A DNA stretch of 64,000 nt, from positions 5,580,001 through 5,644,000 of the forward strand of contig CP075494.1 of NCBI GenBank assembly GCA_021613535.1, in the 5' to 3' direction. Origin of the DNA: Adineta vaga (lineage: Eukaryota; Rotifera). Positions 21,712 to 32,110 of the stretch are shown one piece after another. Numbering within the stretch: position 1 is the stretch's first letter; every line of letters starts with the position of its first letter. The position numbers were made by a program, and so were the translations under genes. The notes beneath the pieces were generated by a model, which searched no databases, was not told where the DNA came from, and was given only the letters and a program-made list of their open reading frames with translations.

Positions 21712-22688
21712 ATGATGAAAACTACAAAAAGGTATGTATTGATTTCATTCTAACCGTCTATGATCGGCAATATAAAACATCTTTAGAAATATTATTACGG
21801 ATACCTTTTGTGTGGAATGTAATAGAACTGGACCAGGCCTTTTTCCATGTGCCGGTTGTGAGAATTCTTTTTGTTTCGAACAGTTGACAAAACATTTTCT
21901 CATTCAATTTTTGATTGGATCAATAAATGGGAACAAGAATCGATTGGTAAAATTCAACAAACAGCTGAATTAGCGAAGAACTTTATTCAGCTTATCAGAT
22001 GCAAAATTTCTTCGAGATCGAACTTATATAATGGACAGAACATGTAAATCAATTTCGAAAGGAACTAAATACACAATTAGCTGTAAAGGCTGTTACTGAT
22101 GATGCTTTATCACCTATTCATCTGATTAAAATAGTTTACACATCATCAACAACTGATCGTGATGTGAATGAATTAAAAAGCAATACGGATTGTTTCGAAA
22201 CGATTGCTGGTCCCCTTTTATTGTCGGAAGAGAATCGATTAGTAACCTATATCGTTAGTTTTTTTGGTACTTATGGTAGAGTTCGTTCTCTCAAACGATA
22301 TTCGAATGATATACACATGCTTCGTTTTCGAGTGAAAAATAAAGGAGATAATCCTATTTTTGTAGGGATTGTTTCTGAATCCAAACCATTTATTCCATGA
22401 ACTTATCGATTTTCATCAGCTTATGATTGGAGAGATATTGGTTTAGTAGTAAATCAAGGTCAATCAACAACTAAACTGACGAAAAATAAAACACAATATT
22501 TTCAGACTGGTGATGAATTACTTTTAACACTAGATTTAGATAGTAGACGTCTGATTTTGTTACATGAACGAACGAAAATATCTGATACATTAAATGTTGA
22601 TCTACAAAAATGTCCTTTACCATGGCAAATTGCTATTAGTATGGTTGGCATGAACGATCAAATGCGTTTAATTCATGAAGATAAATGA
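21712..22688 (+). pseudogene. Broken B-box zinc-finger/SPRY-like gene
   Basis: A short first exon (21712-21731, ATG ATG) joins after a 55-base intron to a Cys-rich segment (FCVECNRTGPGLFPCAGCEN, then SFCFEQLTKH) that looks like a B-box-type zinc finger. The frame is then lost at a T5 run near 21908-21912 (the continuation FDWINKWEQESIGKIQQ is in another frame) and shifts again between about 21960 and 22030. From 22035 one frame runs to 22688 but contains an in-frame TGA at 22398-22400; the downstream part (TYRFSSAYDWRDIGLVV onward) continues a SPRY/B30.2-like domain. At least two frameshifts plus one nonsense codon indicate decay of a TRIM-like member of an expanded family. Confidence 0.7.
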
Positions 22689-22866
22689 TTTTTCAGTTAA
22701 ATCGATTATTTTCTTTTAGTGAAACAATAAAGACGTTTAGTTCTTGATTTTCAACTATGTGCAGATAAGATTCACTAATTATTTAGCAAAAAGAACGATT
22801 TCTTCTCTTCTGTATCTCGTATATAATGACCAAGTTTCTTTTGTCGTTTTATCTTCTTTTGTCATT

Positions 22867-23727
22867 ATGGCGTCAACAAAAGAACAACAACGTGTGATTC
22901 TTGTCACAGGTGCAAACAAAGGCATTGGATTTCATATTGTTAAAAGACTTCTTGAACAATCATCATCTGAGGATACAGTAATTCTACTTGGAAGTCGTGA
23001 TTTCGAACGTGGTCGAAATGCAATCGAACAATTAGGTGCCCCATCCAATGTTCATCTTCTTCAATTAGATGTCTCCTCGGTAGACAGTATCAATCAAATA
23101 GTCAATGAAATCAAAGAAAAATATGGTGGTCATTTGGATATAATTATTAATAATGCTGGTATACTCACTAATGAGATAAACGTCGATGTCGCTCGAAAAT
23201 CTTTTGCTATTCATTATTATGGTATTAAACTTTTAAATGAAAAATTATTTCCTATTATTCGAGAAAATGGACGGATTATTAATGTATCTAGTCAAGTAGG
23301 TGCCGTCGCATTGTATGAATCATCAAATGAACTTCAAGATAAATATACATCGCCATCATTAACGATAGAAGAACTTGATCAATTAGTGGAAGATTTTATT
23401 TCAGCTATCGAAACGAATACTCTGGAAGAAATTGGTTATCATAATAAAACATTTTCAGTAATATATGGTGTATCAAAGGCAGCATTGAATGCCCTGACTC
23501 GAATCGAAGCACGAAAATGGGGATCTTTAAAAAATCTCCTTGTTATCTCGGTTACTCCAGGATTTTGCGCTACTGATATGACCGAACATGCATCTAATGC
23601 TCGTTCCCCCGAATTAGGTGCAGATTCGATTTTATATGCAGTTAATACGCCTCCACATGAACTACACAATGGCGGATTCTATCGTGATGGGAAACAACTA
23701 CTACTCATTTCCCCACCCACAACATAA
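22867..23727 (+). CDS. Carbonyl reductase, short-chain dehydrogenase (CBR1-like)
   Basis: 286 residues from the ATG at 22867; the in-frame extension to 22744 starts at TTG and has no family match. It has the classical SDR features: cofactor loop TGANKGIG near residue 16, NNAGI near 96, Ser in INVSSQVG, and the YGVSKAA active-site Tyr/Lys. The insert between Ser and Tyr is long (about 60 residues), which is characteristic of CBR1/CBR3-type monomeric carbonyl reductases, NADPH-dependent enzymes reducing quinones, ketones and lipid aldehydes in the cytosol. Single exon. The next gene downstream is also a small oxidoreductase on the same strand. Confidence 0.9.
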   Translation: MASTKEQQRVILVTGANKGIGFHIVKRLLEQSSSEDTVILLGSRDFERGRNAIEQLGAPSNVHLLQLDVSSVDSINQIVNEIKEKYGGHLDIIINNAGILTNEINVDVARKSFAIHYYGIKLLNEKLFPIIRENGRIINVSSQVGAVALYESSNELQDKYTSPSLTIEELDQLVEDFISAIETNTLEEIGYHNKTFSVIYGVSKAALNALTRIEARKWGSLKNLLVISVTPGFCATDMTEHASNARSPELGADSILYAVNTPPHELHNGGFYRDGKQLLLISPPTT

Positions 23728-23958
23728 GAAACTCAAGTGGAGCAAATAACCTTTTTGATTCGAATATTTGAATTATACTGTTCTTTTTTTTTTGTTTTGT
23801 TCTTTACTACTTATCTAATTTTATTCAGTTGGTCTCTTATCAAATTTGATAACTAAGAATACAAAATGATAAGTATTTTTCTGTGTTGATATCGTTTGAA
23901 AATCGTGTTCGTTATAATTATTTCTATTAAATCGTATCATATTCCTACATAAATATCA

Positions 23959-24972
23959 ATGGAAAATACAGAAACGTTGTCTTCTATTGATCCTGCACAA
24001 ATTCCAATTGGAATCGTCGGTTTAGGATTGATGGGTTGTAGTATTACTACATGTCTTCTAATAGCTGGTCATCCAGTCATAGCAACCGCACCATTACCTA
24101 TCGATCTTGAAACGGCTGAAACTCGTATCAATGATCATCTTACACAATCATACGAACAAGAAATTTGTTCAAAACAACCTACATTCTATTTGAAAAATCT
24201 GATTATCACCGAAGATCATCATCGACTTGAAGATGTGATGGTTGTCATCGAATGTACTCTCGAAGATATTTCAATTAAAAAACAAGTCTATCAAAACATC
24301 GAAAATGTAGTTAGTCATCGAACGATTATTACAAGTAATACATCAGCTATACCAATAAGTCTTCTTCAAAAAGAAACACAATTTCCTAATCGTTTTTTCG
24401 GATTACATTGGGCTGAACCATCTCATACAACACGATTTTTAGAGATTATCTGTGGTGATGATTCGGATCAAGAAAAAGCTGAATGGTTATATAAACTATC
24501 ACATCGATGGGCAAAAGAACCAACACTTGTGCGAAAAGATATTCGCGGTTTTATTACTAATCGTCTTATGTATGCTTTATATCGAGAAGCTTTCTATTTA
24601 GTTGAAAATGGTTATGCTACTGTTGATGATGTCGATCGAGCATGTCGAAATAATGCTGGTTATTGGATGACATTAGTTGGATGTTTTCGATGGATGGATC
24701 TGACTGGTGTAGCAGCTTATCATGCAGTTATGAAAGATCTATTTCCTACTCTTCATAATGGAAGTGAAGTACCAAAAATGATTGATGATCTTGTTAAAGC
24801 AGGTGGTAAAGGAATTTCGAATGCTCATGGTTTTTATGACTATACACCTGATGAAGCTCATCAATGGCGTGAAACTTTTGAAGAATTTAGTTATGAAATT
24901 CGACGATTAGCGTTGAAATATCCTGTTGATGTTGTTAAAAAGAAATTAGAAAATGAAAAAAAGGCAGACTAA
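23959..24972 (+). CDS. 3-hydroxyacyl-CoA dehydrogenase family protein
   Basis: Single exon, 337 residues. The Rossmann motif IGIVGLGLMGCS (near residue 17) and the acidic VVIECTLEDISIKKQ and SNTSAIPIS stretches are those of the NAD-binding domain (PF02737). GLHWAEPSHTTRFLEII gives the catalytic His and the following Pro/Glu region, and the C-terminal helical domain (RKDIRGFITNRLMYALYREA onward, PF00725) follows. Members oxidise 3-hydroxyacyl-CoA, or L-gulonate/carnitine in related branches; no targeting peptide is evident, so mitochondrial beta-oxidation is not certain. The short length and single domain resemble bacterial and lambda-crystallin-type enzymes rather than the fused trifunctional protein. 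Confidence 0.88.
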   Translation: MENTETLSSIDPAQIPIGIVGLGLMGCSITTCLLIAGHPVIATAPLPIDLETAETRINDHLTQSYEQEICSKQPTFYLKNLIITEDHHRLEDVMVVIECTLEDISIKKQVYQNIENVVSHRTIITSNTSAIPISLLQKETQFPNRFFGLHWAEPSHTTRFLEIICGDDSDQEKAEWLYKLSHRWAKEPTLVRKDIRGFITNRLMYALYREAFYLVENGYATVDDVDRACRNNAGYWMTLVGCFRWMDLTGVAAYHAVMKDLFPTLHNGSEVPKMIDDLVKAGGKGISNAHGFYDYTPDEAHQWRETFEEFSYEIRRLALKYPVDVVKKKLENEKKAD

Positions 24973-25318
24973 ATAAAATATGCATTTCATATCCGACATA
25001 TTTTGTTTTGATATTCTGTATTATTTAATAAAATATCAATATAAATCTGCATGTCTACTACTCAATCTCATTTTCATATATATATATATATATATTGCTT
25101 CACTTATATTTCAAGAGTAGCAATAAATGTTAAAACGACTTATTCATTAAGAAATTCGTCCTCGGAAAAGCAAAGACATTTATCATCGTCAAATACAGGC
25201 ACACACATATAGATTTATTCGTCATTTATCAATACCAATCTATTAGCAAACAAATATACAAAAGAAAGCGACAACAAAGAGAAAACACGCACGCGCACAC
25301 ACACACACATATATATAT
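24973..25318. repeat. Intergenic with two microsatellites
   Basis: An (AT)n run near 25076-25095 and a (CA)n followed by (TA)n run near 25287-25318, directly against the 3' end of the TGF-beta ligand gene. No gene seen. Confidence 0.6.
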
Positions 25319-27565
25319 TCATCTACAATGACACGCATCGACAATCATATTAGGTAAACGACGAATAAGATAATTATAGTCTGAACTTTTATAGAATACA
25401 TTCAATGATGAATATCGATCAGGTACACATCCAGCTTTTGGTAAATCAAGATCATTTCGAATACCTAATCGTTGAAGAAAATATTGAAGAAGTGCATGAT
25501 TTGTCATTGACTAAAGTAAAGAAAATGATTATGATTGATAAGTTCAAATGCATATTAAGTCAAATGAATTTACTTTCGTTTGACAGGAACCTGAGCATAG
25601 ATTAGCCATGAAATTTTTCGGTTCAATCATCCATGAAGCAAAACCTAAATCAGCAAAATCAATAACAAAAGGTTTAACTGAACAGGTCTCATAATCCATC
25701 GTGGGGATGGTTTCATTCCAATTAGATAAGAGTAAATTCGAATCTGTTGTTGATTGTTTACTTTGCAGAGAACGTCGTGCTCTAAAATGAACGTATATTT
25801 ATTCATTGATATTTTCACATGAATAAATACTGAATTACTAACCTGATTCGTTGATTGACATCTTTTTCAAATTGTTCGTATGTTTTCACATCTTGTTCGA
25901 AATTTTTCGGAATAAATTCTTCGAAAATATTCGGAGATTTCGAATCATTTGAATAGATAATTAAAAATGGTGTATAAACACTAAATTTTTCTAATTCAAT
26001 TATATTTCTTCGTTGAGTTGGCGTCGTTACAGTTGGTTTCAATGTAATACCAAAATATTCAGATTTTTGTGTTAATGTTAAATAAGATAATTGACGTTGA
26101 ATAATATCACCCATAGGAAAAGATTGCCAACCATAAGAATCGGATTCTAATTGTATCTGAGCAGATAATGAAGAAAGTCGATGTGAAGAATAAATTTCAT
26201 TGATAGAATAGGATATTGGCCAACGTGTTCGTCGTTTATAGAAATGCAATGAAACAGCATAGATACTTTCCGTACGACGAATGACATTTAAATCAAAGAC
26301 ATACATTGTAACATTATCGATATCAACTAGAATGAAGATGAGAAGAAGAATTAGTCTCTTTGAACATCAATGAAATATTTCTCTCAATGGACTGATAAAG
26401 AAAAAAAAGAATGTCAGATTTGCTAAATTTTTTATGACAGATGTCACAATTAACTTTCATACTTTGATTGAAGACAATATATGATAAGATAGTATTCAAG
26501 TTAAATAAAAACTAATCGCTATGATGATCCTCTATGAAGGACATCGTTGTATAGTTGACTTCTCAGATTACTTTCAATAGTCGATAAAAAAATCAAGAAA
26601 AATGAAATGAAGTGTCTTTCTTCAGTGAGTAGATTTCGATTGATAAGAGAGAAGAAAAAAAAGATTCAATATGTTATTCTTTCTTTCTTCTTCAATGACT
26701 CTACTTAAGATGATACTTGACTTCGATAGGTATGTCAATTTACTTCTTCGAAATACATACATCATTGTTTATCTCTATTATTGTTACATAGTTCTTTATA
26801 GTCAGTTAAATAAACAACAATAAAGATCTGTTTTTATTGTTTAATAGTTCAATGGAAATGATGAAGAAAGATTATGTGATCACATAGGTCAACGAGCAGA
26901 CAACAATTGATCATTATGTTCTACGGAAGAGAAACGATCCGCCTATTCATTACGTCAAATCGGATAGTTAACTTTAGAAAGAAATTGTCTCTTATTGACT
27001 AAATCTTGTTCAAAAGAAGAAAAAAATCATTCAATCAGAATCTTTTAATAACAATGCAATACTTCCTATCATGAATTAGTTGTGTTCATTGAATACATTC
27101 GGTTTTCTTTTTAGATTGCATGTTACTTTGAACTGCTCATGAAAGTAAACGTGTCTCGTCGTCTGGTTTATTTTACCATGTATATATCGATTTATGATCA
27201 TACTCAACAAAAAAAAAAGAGTGACTAAAAGCACTCAACATTTTGTTTTAATTCTAATCTAATATGACACACATTAAACTCATAAAACTAATCTTACCTA
27301 TACGTGGCGCAAGAGCTCGAATGAGATTGTAATCAGTTTGTTTAACATTTTGTTTCGCTTGCTCATATAATGTTCTCATGTAATCAATCAATGCTGCTGT
27401 TGAACTTGAATTTAATGAACTATAATACGATTTTGTTGATTGATATGAGGATGATTTATCTCCATTATATTTGACTAAATTTGATTGCAATGGAAGATCC
27501 AAAAGAACAAAAGTATTGGATAGATGAAAAATGATTAAGAAAGCCAATAAATGAATTGTTAACAT
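25319..27565 (-). CDS. TGF-beta superfamily ligand (BMP/GDF-like prepropeptide)
   Basis: Four exons on the minus strand: 27565-27298, 26326-25843, 25781-25574 and 25510-25319, all frame-consistent, 383 residues. The first intron is long (971 bases). Exon 1 encodes a signal peptide and the start of the propeptide (ALIDYMRTLYEQ, DYNLIRALAPRI). Exon 2 is propeptide. A furin-type site RIRARR spans the exon 2/3 junction. The mature domain shows FVIDFADLGFASWMIEP, LCSGSC, AGCVP and terminal DACHCR, that is, six cystine-knot cysteines. The extra Cys normally just before CVP, which forms the interchain disulfide, is replaced by Gly. That pattern is known in GDF9, BMP15 and Lefty-type ligands. The donor GTAAAT after CQTK was chosen because it keeps the CxGxC motif and frame. 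Confidence 0.88.
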
Positions 27566-29226
27566 GACGATAAAATTTTAATATCTTAAATTACATCTAG
27601 AATAGTGTTAAAAGAAAATATTTGATCGGAAATGAGATGACACCTGTTCAATTTTGTTAATGTATTTTAAAACTATTTATAGATTTGATCTAAAAGAAAA
27701 GAAAAGAAGTTCAACTGTTTCTTCTTTCTTGCATGATGAGAAAGTTGTCTTTGAAGAAGAAGAAGAAGAAGAGGATCATCACAGTTTAATGAGAAAAACT
27801 TTTTCTTAAGCTTCTTTTCTATTCAAAAGATCAATCTATACTTATCAACTTACAAGGTTGAAAGATTCTTTTCTGTCTACTGTTTAAATATGCATACGTT
27901 TAATGATGAAGAGAAATTTTTTCGTTTATATTTGCTAAATGGAAACCTAATCAAAACGAGCAATTTGAAGAAAAAAATTGATCGAAAACAAATTATTCTC
28001 TTGTTGAATACCTACTTCCGTGCTTGTTCATTATACCGCCAAGACGATCAATGAATGAATGAATAAATAAATGAAGAATGCATTTTTTTTCTTCTTCTTG
28101 CCGTCGTCTTTTCTCTCCATCTCTTTCGTTCTCTCTCTCTCTTTCTCTTTTTTTGAATAGGCGAAGAGAATCGGTTAATAGTCTAATGGCTTTCTTTCAC
28201 TATTGAATGATGGTGAACAGGCGCAATAATGAAGAGAGATGGTGGGTAGTTCTATGAGCCGTGATCGATGGCACGCCTCTACTTCATTTACCTGAACGGT
28301 GGGTTGGACTCACCTCTCATTTTTTTTCTTCTCTCCCTCGTTTTTTTTACATGTATATATATATATATATAAATATATTGCGTCACTTTTTCCTTTTTGA
28401 TTTGATATTAATGAACAGAAAAGAAAAACTGATTTGACTGGAGACATCGGAAGGACAACGATAGTAATGCTTCTGTATATAATTCAGGGATATCGAGATA
28501 AATCGGTTTATAACGAGGAAATGAAACGAACATTCTTTACTTTACGTCATTGTCTACCGATTAAAGTACGATTCAAGAAGAAAACTAAAAGAATATAAAT
28601 GAGATAGTATCATCATAAATAAACTAACCTGTAGAACGATATAGTTCTATATCTGGTTTGCCAAATCTATGGTACATAATGTCTTGTCAAGCGTAAAACA
28701 AGCAAGAAATGAGATGTTTTGTTTTATTTAGCTTGAAATTGAACGAAATGAAATATGTTTTGTTAAAGAACAATCAACTATTGTAAACGAAGAACGAATT
28801 AGATTTGATAAGAAGATTGTTTTTTTCTTATTTGATAGAAGAAGAAAAGTTTGATTTTGTCGAAGGTTATTTGTAAAATAATACAAATTTTGTTTGATTA
28901 TACTCTATCAACCAGAGTATTACCTGTGATTTATCTCTAGTTGGATAGATGAAAATGAATACTCTTTTGAATTTTATACAAAACATAGATAAATTGGAAA
29001 TCATTTGATTATATTTCGGTAGCATTGACCTCGAGTATTTCTCAAGAGAGATTCTTTTCTACCGATTGCAATAGAACAGTATGATTTCTTGTTAAAATAT
29101 TTATGAATTAAAAGAGTGCAACATATTGATAGGAAATGGACAGAGTCAGTTTTAGAATTATAGTAAACATAAAACGATCTTTTCTTTTTTGTATTTGATC
29201 AAAATTTAAAAAAGAAAACAACAATT
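27566..29226. other. Intergenic, 1.7 kb, no gene seen
   Basis: AT-rich with simple repeats: (GAA)n near 27753-27772, a CT-rich run near 28129-28150 and (TA)n near 28355-28371. Probably the promoter region of the TGF-beta ligand gene and the 3' flank of the MAPEG gene; no coding or RNA structure recognised. Confidence 0.55.
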
Positions 29227-29721
29227 TTAATTGGATCTCATTGACATTGTAATAATCAAATCAAGACTACAAGCTAATGTACATAAGAATCCCACAGAAA
29301 ATGCTAATGTTCTCCATGGTTGTAAACCAAATACATACGAAATGGCAAAAACTACACGAGCAAATAAATAAATTACACCATAAACAATTGTTCTAGTACA
29401 ACTTGTACCAGCTACATCATCGGAGAAAGCAGCTGTTGCTAGTAGAAGAATAAAAAAATACGGATCATTTTCACCATCATTACTAATCACTTTATTAGCT
29501 CGGACGTCTTTAGTAAATTCGGCTTGTACGGAATGTCCTGATGCTGGTTCGACAGTTTTACTTTTGAGTATTTTATCTTCAGGAGGACGACTACCTGGTA
29601 CAAATGGTCGATTTCGTGAATATGCAGCAGCAATAATCAATATAACCAAACGTCGAGCAACCATAAAGAACATAAACCATGCAAAGACAGTACCTGCTTG
29701 AATTGTATATACATCAACCAT
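29227..29721 (-). CDS. MAPEG-family membrane protein (microsomal glutathione transferase 1-like)
   Basis: Single exon, 164 residues, four hydrophobic segments. The diagnostic NDGENDPYFFILLL stretch (the NDxEN-P motif of MAPEG proteins) lies between TM1 and TM2, and ARVVFAISYVFGLQPWRTLAF matches the conserved Arg-containing third helix and the following loop. MAPEG enzymes are trimeric ER/outer mitochondrial membrane proteins that conjugate glutathione to electrophiles or reduce lipid peroxides. Length is close to MGST1 (155 residues). Confidence 0.82.
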   Translation of the reverse strand: MVDVYTIQAGTVFAWFMFFMVARRLVILIIAAAYSRNRPFVPGSRPPEDKILKSKTVEPASGHSVQAEFTKDVRANKVISNDGENDPYFFILLLATAAFSDDVAGTSCTRTIVYGVIYLFARVVFAISYVFGLQPWRTLAFSVGFLCTLACSLDLIITMSMRSN

Positions 29722-30424
29722 GATGAGCTACTGAAATTTATCAGAAAAAGAAATCCTTTTTACGACTATCGTACGATGAAATGTGATGGCTACGAATGAT
29801 TCTTTAAATCAATTTCTATCGACTTGTTATATATAAACTTCGTGCATGTTTACCGTTGCCTGATCAACAGTATAAAAAAACATGGCAATCCGGTTACATA
29901 CGTCACATCTTTTTTTTTTGAGAGTTTTCTTTTTATTCTTTTCTCTTTTTGTTTATTCTGCACATGGATGACGTCAATACATGCCAATACAATACTTTAC
30001 TGAATGAGTAACGTCATTATACAGGCGGTTTTCTTCTATTTTTGTTTATGATGATACGGCGCACGTTTTGGCGATTTCTGCTAATATCATACTGAAGAAA
30101 ATAGATCAATTGATGGATTAATGTCAGTTCTTTTATTTTCTCGTAATCCGTTGTAAAATAACAACAATGAAAATATCTTATAGAAGAAAGAAAACTTTAC
30201 CGTTTTAATACAACTGATTTTCGATTTGTATCATAGATGTCTGTAGTAAACGGTGCGTTAGTAAAGTCTATTTAAATACGACTCGTGTAACAACGAAATA
30301 AATAGGAGGATGAAAAATTAAGCTTACAACCCACACGATAAATAAGGAATAGAGAAACGATAAAAATAAATTGTATGTATTATCAAAGCATATTCAGGTG
30401 ACTTAGTAAAAAGAAACTTACCAT
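29722..30424. other. Divergent promoter region, no gene seen
   Basis: Between the MAPEG gene (minus) and the epoxide hydrolase gene (plus). No structure recognised. Confidence 0.45.
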
Positions 30425-31387
30425 ATGACAATGTTCGAAACACAAAACTATGAAGTTGCTAGTGGTATCAATTATGAATATGTTTATATAAAAGCAAATA
30501 ATGATTCAAAAGCAACTCTTTTATTTCTTCATGGATTTCCATCTTCATTCTATTGTTGGCGTCATCAAATTAATTATTTCTCAAAACAGGGCTACGGATG
30601 TTTAGCACCTAATTTAATGGGTTATGGAAAAACCTATTCTCCATTGGATAGTAATGAATACAGAACAAAATGCATGGTGGAACATTTGATAAGTTTATTG
30701 AATCATTTAAAATTGGATAAAGTTATTGTTCTCGGACATGATTGGGGTGTTCGACCAGCAGCACGATTTGTTTTATATCATCCTGAACGTACATTAGGTT
30801 TGATCTTATTTAATGTTGGTTATCGAAAACCTGCTCAATTAGATTTACAACAAACACTTCAGTCTACTAAGAAAACTTATGGCTATGAACTTTTTGGTTA
30901 TTGGGAATTTTTCAATTCTGATGATGCTGCAAAAGTTATTGAAAATAATGCTGATCGTTTCATTGATCTCGCTTTTACAGATGATCCAAAACTATGGAAA
31001 ACTGATTTCGCTCCACTTGGTAAAGCTCGAGAATGGTTAACCAATGGTAAAACTACAAATCGAGCTTCGTATTTAACAGAAAAAGATTATGAAGTCATGC
31101 ATAAATGTTTGACTGTAGGTATACAACCAAAATTAAATTGGTATAAATCAGCGATTGATAATATCGATTGGAATGATGAAAAAGATCTTGATCCAACAAT
31201 GAAACGACCAGTTCTTTATATCGCAGGAACAAAGGATTATATCTGTGTTCCTCAAACATTTGTTAATCAAAAAGAACTGATTGCTGATTTAGAAACAGTC
31301 GAATTAGATACAAGTCATTGGACAATGGAAGAAAAACCGGATGAAGCAAATGCAATAGTTGAAAAATGGATACAAAGATTTATTTAA
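30425..31387 (+). CDS. Alpha/beta-hydrolase, soluble epoxide hydrolase-like
   Basis: Single exon, 320 residues. HGFPSSFYCWRHQ carries the oxyanion HGFP motif, and GHDWG supplies the nucleophile Asp106, as in epoxide hydrolases and haloalkane dehalogenases rather than Ser esterases. The probable charge-relay acid is Asp271 (GTKDYICV) and the general base His298 (TSHWTMEEKPDE). The pattern HW..ee.P.e is typical of the EPHX2-type C-terminal domain. The expected reaction is hydrolysis of an epoxide to a diol; the lid tyrosines cannot be assigned without alignment. No signal peptide, so probably cytosolic. The N-terminal phosphatase domain of vertebrate EPHX2 is absent. Confidence 0.88.
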   Translation: MTMFETQNYEVASGINYEYVYIKANNDSKATLLFLHGFPSSFYCWRHQINYFSKQGYGCLAPNLMGYGKTYSPLDSNEYRTKCMVEHLISLLNHLKLDKVIVLGHDWGVRPAARFVLYHPERTLGLILFNVGYRKPAQLDLQQTLQSTKKTYGYELFGYWEFFNSDDAAKVIENNADRFIDLAFTDDPKLWKTDFAPLGKAREWLTNGKTTNRASYLTEKDYEVMHKCLTVGIQPKLNWYKSAIDNIDWNDEKDLDPTMKRPVLYIAGTKDYICVPQTFVNQKELIADLETVELDTSHWTMEEKPDEANAIVEKWIQRFI

Positions 31388-32110
31388 ATTCTTTTAAAAA
31401 CTATTCTTTCTTTTCCTGATTATCAGCATTGATAGTTTTAAGATAAAAATAATTTTTGGAAAAGTTCTTTTATACAATACATTTGTATCTAGAAGACAAC
31501 GAATCATTTGAATTTATAATACTTCATTTCGTTTTGGATATCCAGTCTGTCGAGGCTCGGATGATTATTGTTTATCGTCTCACTTACTTTCAGACTTATA
31601 GTTTATCATTTTATCTGTTTTAAATATAACAGCAGAATAATACGCATGAGAACGTTTATTTTCTTTGAGAGGAAAAAAAGAATTTTCTTCTAATTTGTTG
31701 GAAGAACCTCGTCGAAATGATGTTTTTCTCATTTTCTATTACTAAATTAGAGATCTGATCGGAAAAAAATATGTTTTCAGAACTCATCAACTAGTAGAAA
31801 AATAGCAATATTTTCTTACAAAAAGCAACATATCCACAAGGCCATCATCATTAGACATCTATTCTATATCGTTTATTCATAAAATATCAAGCACAACAAA
31901 AAGAAAGCAAATAACAAGCATAGGTACGGTTCGTTTACAGCCATTGAGAAGAAAAAGATTCATGACGTTTCATTTTTTTTCTTTCTTTTGCGTTCTTGCT
32001 TTCAAATATTTGCTATTTTGTACGTATATGATCATTGAATGAGTAATATCCATTTTTAGAGTGTATTCATATACATAATTTGAAAAACTTTGAAGCTAAT
32101 TTCACATATT
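31388..32110. other. Intergenic, no gene seen
   Basis: AT-rich 3' flank of the epoxide hydrolase gene and promoter region of the next, many-exon gene. Confidence 0.5.

Noticed and set aside
22744-22866. 41-residue N-terminal extension of the carbonyl reductase
   Set aside because: Starts at TTG, is hydrophobic and unlike the family; the ATG at 22867 directly precedes the conserved cofactor fold.
25586-25591. Alternative donor GTTCCT in the TGF-beta ligand
   Set aside because: It would break the CxGxC motif and the reading frame; the GTAAAT donor at 25573 keeps both.
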